From: Rhodobacterales bacterium UBA5972
Lineage (GTDB): Bacteria; Pseudomonadota; Alphaproteobacteria; Rhodobacterales; Rhodobacteraceae
DNA length: 8,900 bases
Direction of reading: 5' to 3'
NCBI GenBank assembly: GCA_002430125.1
Contig: DJBQ01000028.1
Coordinates: 1-8,900, forward strand
Both the position numbers and the translations under genes were made by a program. Below, in pieces: positions 6,432-8,900 of the stretch; positions within the stretch are counted from its first letter, which is position 1, and every line of letters begins with the position of its first letter. The notes under the pieces are model-generated. The model worked only from the letters and a program-made list of their open reading frames with translations, did not search any database and was not told where the DNA came from.

Positions 6432-6479
6432 GCCGAGCGACTCTGCCACAGGCAAACTGCAGTAATCGAGTCGTTTGGC
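6432..6479 (+). other. Long imperfect stem-loop in the lon leader
   Basis: Bases 6432-6443 (GCCGAGCGACTC) can pair with 6468-6479 (GAGTCGTTTGGC) over 12 positions, ten Watson-Crick and two G-U. The innermost six pairs are perfect. The 24-nt loop contains a further small helix, TGCC (6444-6447) with GGCA (6451-6454). The structure would be part of the 5' untranslated RNA if lon is transcribed from the candidate promoter upstream. No T-run follows, so it is not an ordinary terminator for tgt. Confidence 0.45.
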
Positions 6480-6525
6480 GGACCTTGACAGAGTGTCACA
6501 GGCAACCCAACTGAACTTATCGAGT
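6447..6525 (+). repeat. Two-copy imperfect direct repeat in the lon leader
   Basis: CACAGGCAA occurs at 6447-6455 and again at 6497-6505, exactly 50 bp apart. In both copies it is followed at a short distance by an ACTG and then by ATCGAGT (6465-6471 and 6519-6525). The second copy is 4 nt longer. The inverted repeat TGACA-GAG-TGTCA (6486-6498) runs into the start of the second copy. Confidence 0.4.
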
Positions 6526-6554
6526 GAACAGAGGATCGCCAACAGCTGCCGGAT

Positions 6555-6575
6555 GAACCGGGGCGAGTGCGGTTC
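6555..6575 (+). other. Small hairpin just upstream of the lon ribosome binding site
   Basis: GAACCG (6555-6560) and CGGTTC (6570-6575) form a perfect 6-bp stem around a 9-nt loop, 9 nt before the AAGGA Shine-Dalgarno at 6585-6589. The 3' arm can alternatively pair with the Shine-Dalgarno: 6572-6576 (GTTCT) with 6587-6591 (GGAAC), including one G-U. The two pairings exclude each other. Confidence 0.35.
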
Positions 6576-6597
6576 TGCCAGACCAAGGAACACAAGC

Positions 6598-8900
6598 ATG
6601 ACCGAATCGAGCAGCCAGACCTATCCAGTCTTAACTTTGCGTGAAGTGGTGGTTTTTCCACACATGATCGTGCCACTATTTGTTGGCCGCGAAAAATCAG
6701 TGCGCGCATTGGAAGAAGTAATGGGGGACGACAAGGAAATCCTGTTGTCCTCGCAGATGGACCCAAGTGTTGATAATCCGACCAGCGATCAGATCTACAA
6801 AACCGGCGTGCTTGCAAATGTACTGCAATTGCTGAAATTGCCGGACGGAACCGTCAAGGTGCTGGTCGAAGGCCGCGAACGGGTCAGAATCACCGATTAC
6901 GTTGAAAATGACGCGTATTTCGAAGCGCATGCCGAAAAGCTCGAGGAAACTTACGGCGACCCGGTATCCGTCAAGGCGCTCAGCCGGTCGGTGCTTCAGG
7001 AATTTGAACGCTACGCGAAACTGAACAAGAATGTCCCCGAAGAAGCCATTGCCTCGGCAACGGAAACTGACGGTGCTGCCAAGCTGGCCGATACGGTCGC
7101 CGGGCATCTGAATGTTACCGTGGAAGAGAAGCAGAAGCTGCTGGAAACCCTTGATGTTTCCGAACGGCTCGAGGCAATTTTTGGCCTGATGCAGGGCGAA
7201 ATGTCGGTGCTGAAAGTCGAGAAAAAGATCAAATCGCGGGTGAAAACCCAGATGGAGCGTACCCAGCGTGAATATTATCTGAACGAGCAAATGAAAGCTA
7301 TTCAGAAGGAACTTGGCGACGGCGAAGAAGGCCAGAACGAAATTCAGGAATACGAAAACAAAATTGCGGCCACCAAGCTTAGCAAAGAAGCGCTGGATAA
7401 ATCTCTGGCCGAATTGAAAAAGCTGAAATCAATGTCGCCGATGTCGGCCGAAAGCACGGTTGTGCGCAATTATCTGGACTGGATTCTGTCGGTTCCGTGG
7501 GGCAAGAAATCGCGTGTAAAGAAAGACCTGAATGCCGCACAGGAAGTTTTGGACAACGACCATTACGGTCTTGAAAAGGTCAAAGAGCGCATCGTTGAAT
7601 ATTTGGCCGTTGGCCAGCGCAGTTCCAAGTTGAAAGGCCCGATCCTGTGCCTTGTCGGCCCTCCGGGGGTTGGCAAAACGTCACTCGGCAAGTCGGTTGC
7701 CAAGGCGACAGGGCGCGAATTCATTCGCATCTCATTGGGCGGCGTGCGCGACGAAAGCGAGATTCGCGGCCATCGTCGGACCTATATAGGGTCGATGCCG
7801 GGCAAGATCATCCAGTCGATGAAAAAGGCAAAAACCACTAATCCACTGATCTTGCTCGATGAAATAGACAAGATGGGTCAGGATTTCCGCGGCGATCCGG
7901 CCAGTGCAATGCTTGAAGTGTTGGATCCTGAACAAAACTCGACCTTCACAGATCACTATCTTGAAGTCGAATATGACCTGTCCAACGTGATGTTCATCAC
8001 CACGGCCAACAGCTATAATATGCCCGGCCCACTTTTGGACCGGATGGAAATCATTACGCTTGCGGGCTATACCGACGACGAAAAAGCCGAGATTGCCAGG
8101 CAATACCTGACCCCGAAACAAATGAAGGGCCACGGGCTGCGTAAGGGCGAGTTCAAGTTGCAGGACGACGCGCTACAGGAAATCATCCGCACCTACACCC
8201 GCGAGGCCGGGGTGCGGAATCTTGAACGCGAAATTGCCAAGCTGGCGCGAAAAGCGGTGACGCAAATCGTACGTGGCAAGTCAAAAACCGTGGTTATCAC
8301 CAAAGATAACCTGGAAGAATTCCTTGGCGTCAAGCGGTTCAAATACGGTCTGGCCGAAGCGAAAGACGTGGTCGGCGTTGTCACCGGTCTGGCCTGGACC
8401 AGCGTCGGCGGCGAACTGCTGTCAATCGAAGCACTGAAATTGCCCGGCAAGGGTCGGATGAAAACCACCGGCAAACTTGGCGACGTGATGAAAGAAAGCA
8501 TCGAGGCGGCGGCCAGTTATGTGCGCTCGATCTCGCCGCAAATCGGGGTAAAACCGACGCAGTTTGAAAAAATCGACATCCACGTGCACGTACCAGAAGG
8601 TGCGACGCCGAAAGACGGACCAAGTGCCGGTATCGCAATGGTGACATCGATCGTTTCGGTTTTGACGGGCATTGCCGTCAAAAAAGACATCGCGATGACC
8701 GGCGAGGTTACGTTGCGTGGCAATGTGTTGCCTATCGGTGGCCTGAAGGAAAAGTTGCTGGCGGCGCTGCGTGGTGGAATTAAAACTGTTCTTATCCCGC
8801 AGGAAAACATGAAGGATCTGACGGATATTCCGGAAAATGTGAAATCCGGCCTGACGATCATTCCGGTTTCAGACGTGCGGACAGTTTTGAAACATGCCCT
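6598..8900 (+). CDS. lon: ATP-dependent protease Lon, cut by the right edge
   Basis: Lon is a cytoplasmic hexameric AAA+ serine protease that removes misfolded proteins and selected regulators. In Caulobacter these include DnaA and CcrM. The first 767 codons are present, and about 35-40 C-terminal residues are expected beyond the window. In order there are the N-terminal substrate-binding domain (about 8-200, starting VLTLREVVVFPHMIVPLFVGRE), a charged helical linker (about 200-300), and the AAA+ module with Walker A GPPGVGKT at 354-361 (K360) and Walker B LILLDEIDK (D421, E422). The protease domain follows, with the catalytic dyad S676 in KDGPSAG and K719 in GGLKEKL. The frame is uninterrupted. 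The ATG at 6598 has AAGGA at 6585-6589, 8 nt upstream. No ClpX is visible upstream, where it commonly sits in other bacteria. Confidence 0.97.
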   Translation, partial: MTESSSQTYPVLTLREVVVFPHMIVPLFVGREKSVRALEEVMGDDKEILLSSQMDPSVDNPTSDQIYKTGVLANVLQLLKLPDGTVKVLVEGRERVRITDYVENDAYFEAHAEKLEETYGDPVSVKALSRSVLQEFERYAKLNKNVPEEAIASATETDGAAKLADTVAGHLNVTVEEKQKLLETLDVSERLEAIFGLMQGEMSVLKVEKKIKSRVKTQMERTQREYYLNEQMKAIQKELGDGEEGQNEIQEYENKIAATKLSKEALDKSLAELKKLKSMSPMSAESTVVRNYLDWILSVPWGKKSRVKKDLNAAQEVLDNDHYGLEKVKERIVEYLAVGQRSSKLKGPILCLVGPPGVGKTSLGKSVAKATGREFIRISLGGVRDESEIRGHRRTYIGSMPGKIIQSMKKAKTTNPLILLDEIDKMGQDFRGDPASAMLEVLDPEQNSTFTDHYLEVEYDLSNVMFITTANSYNMPGPLLDRMEIITLAGYTDDEKAEIARQYLTPKQMKGHGLRKGEFKLQDDALQEIIRTYTREAGVRNLEREIAKLARKAVTQIVRGKSKTVVITKDNLEEFLGVKRFKYGLAEAKDVVGVVTGLAWTSVGGELLSIEALKLPGKGRMKTTGKLGDVMKESIEAAASYVRSISPQIGVKPTQFEKIDIHVHVPEGATPKDGPSAGIAMVTSIVSVLTGIAVKKDIAMTGEVTLRGNVLPIGGLKEKLLAALRGGIKTVLIPQENMKDLTDIPENVKSGLTIIPVSDVRTVLKHA

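Larger units (their letters stand above)
6347..6597 (+). promoter_or_regulatory. Leader and promoter region of lon (251 nt)
   Basis: No gene is seen between tgt and lon. The region carries, in order, the 14-bp palindrome (6365-6378), the heat-shock-like promoter candidate (6386-6414), the long stem-loop (6432-6479), the second repeat copy (6497-6525), the small hairpin (6555-6575) and the lon Shine-Dalgarno (6585-6589). Two GANTC motifs (6439-6443, 6468-6472) lie in the stem, and a third (6604-6608) is just inside the lon coding region. No intrinsic terminator for tgt was recognised, so readthrough into lon is possible. Confidence 0.5.

Noticed and set aside
6697..7290. Minus-strand open frame of 197 codons opposite lon
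   Set aside because: It is antisense to the Lon N-terminal and linker domains. The phenylalanine- and histidine-rich translation is typical of a shadow frame.

Overview
The window looks like a chromosomal stretch of an alphaproteobacterium, most likely Rhodobacterales. This rests on family-typical protein sequences (Lon, Tgt, DnaB with its expanded ATPase loop, and a SufT/SufA pair of the Rhodobacter kind) and on a moderate GC content judged by eye. No similarity search was possible. Codon use and composition look even throughout. There is no sign of an insertion sequence, phage, CRISPR array, tRNA or rRNA.

Layout. Positions 1-5087 are read on the minus strand. In transcription order they hold sufT (DUF59/MIP18-type Fe-S protein), sufA (A-type Fe-S carrier), a small TfoX N-terminal-domain protein, tpiA (triosephosphate isomerase), a 331-nt gap, dnaB (replicative helicase), a 2-oxoglutarate/Fe(II)-type oxygenase of the isopenicillin N synthase fold, and the first 89 codons of alr (alanine racemase), which runs off the left edge. 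A 128-nt divergent intergenic region (5088-5215) separates sufT from the plus-strand genes: tgt (tRNA-guanine transglycosylase) and, after a 251-nt leader, lon (ATP-dependent protease, cut by the right edge after codon 767).

How the genes work together. sufT and sufA supply Fe-S cluster assembly functions, but no other suf gene (B, C, D, S) is visible here. sufA and the TfoX-domain gene overlap by an ATGA, and the TfoX gene and tpiA are 8 nt apart, so sufA-tfoX-tpiA is probably one transcript. dnaB, the oxygenase and alr are spaced by 50-57 nt with no terminator between them, and probably form a second transcript. The oxygenase is the only gene in that group without an obvious housekeeping role.

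The coding content is mostly core metabolism and replication, and I see no convincing novel multi-gene system. The most interesting signals are noncoding. The lon leader holds a 14-bp perfect palindrome, a heat-shock-like promoter candidate, a long imperfect stem with a GANTC site in each arm, a near-repeat at 50-bp offset, and a small hairpin that could compete with pairing to the lon Shine-Dalgarno. The dnaB upstream region holds two tandem DnaA-box-like 9-mers 11 bp apart.
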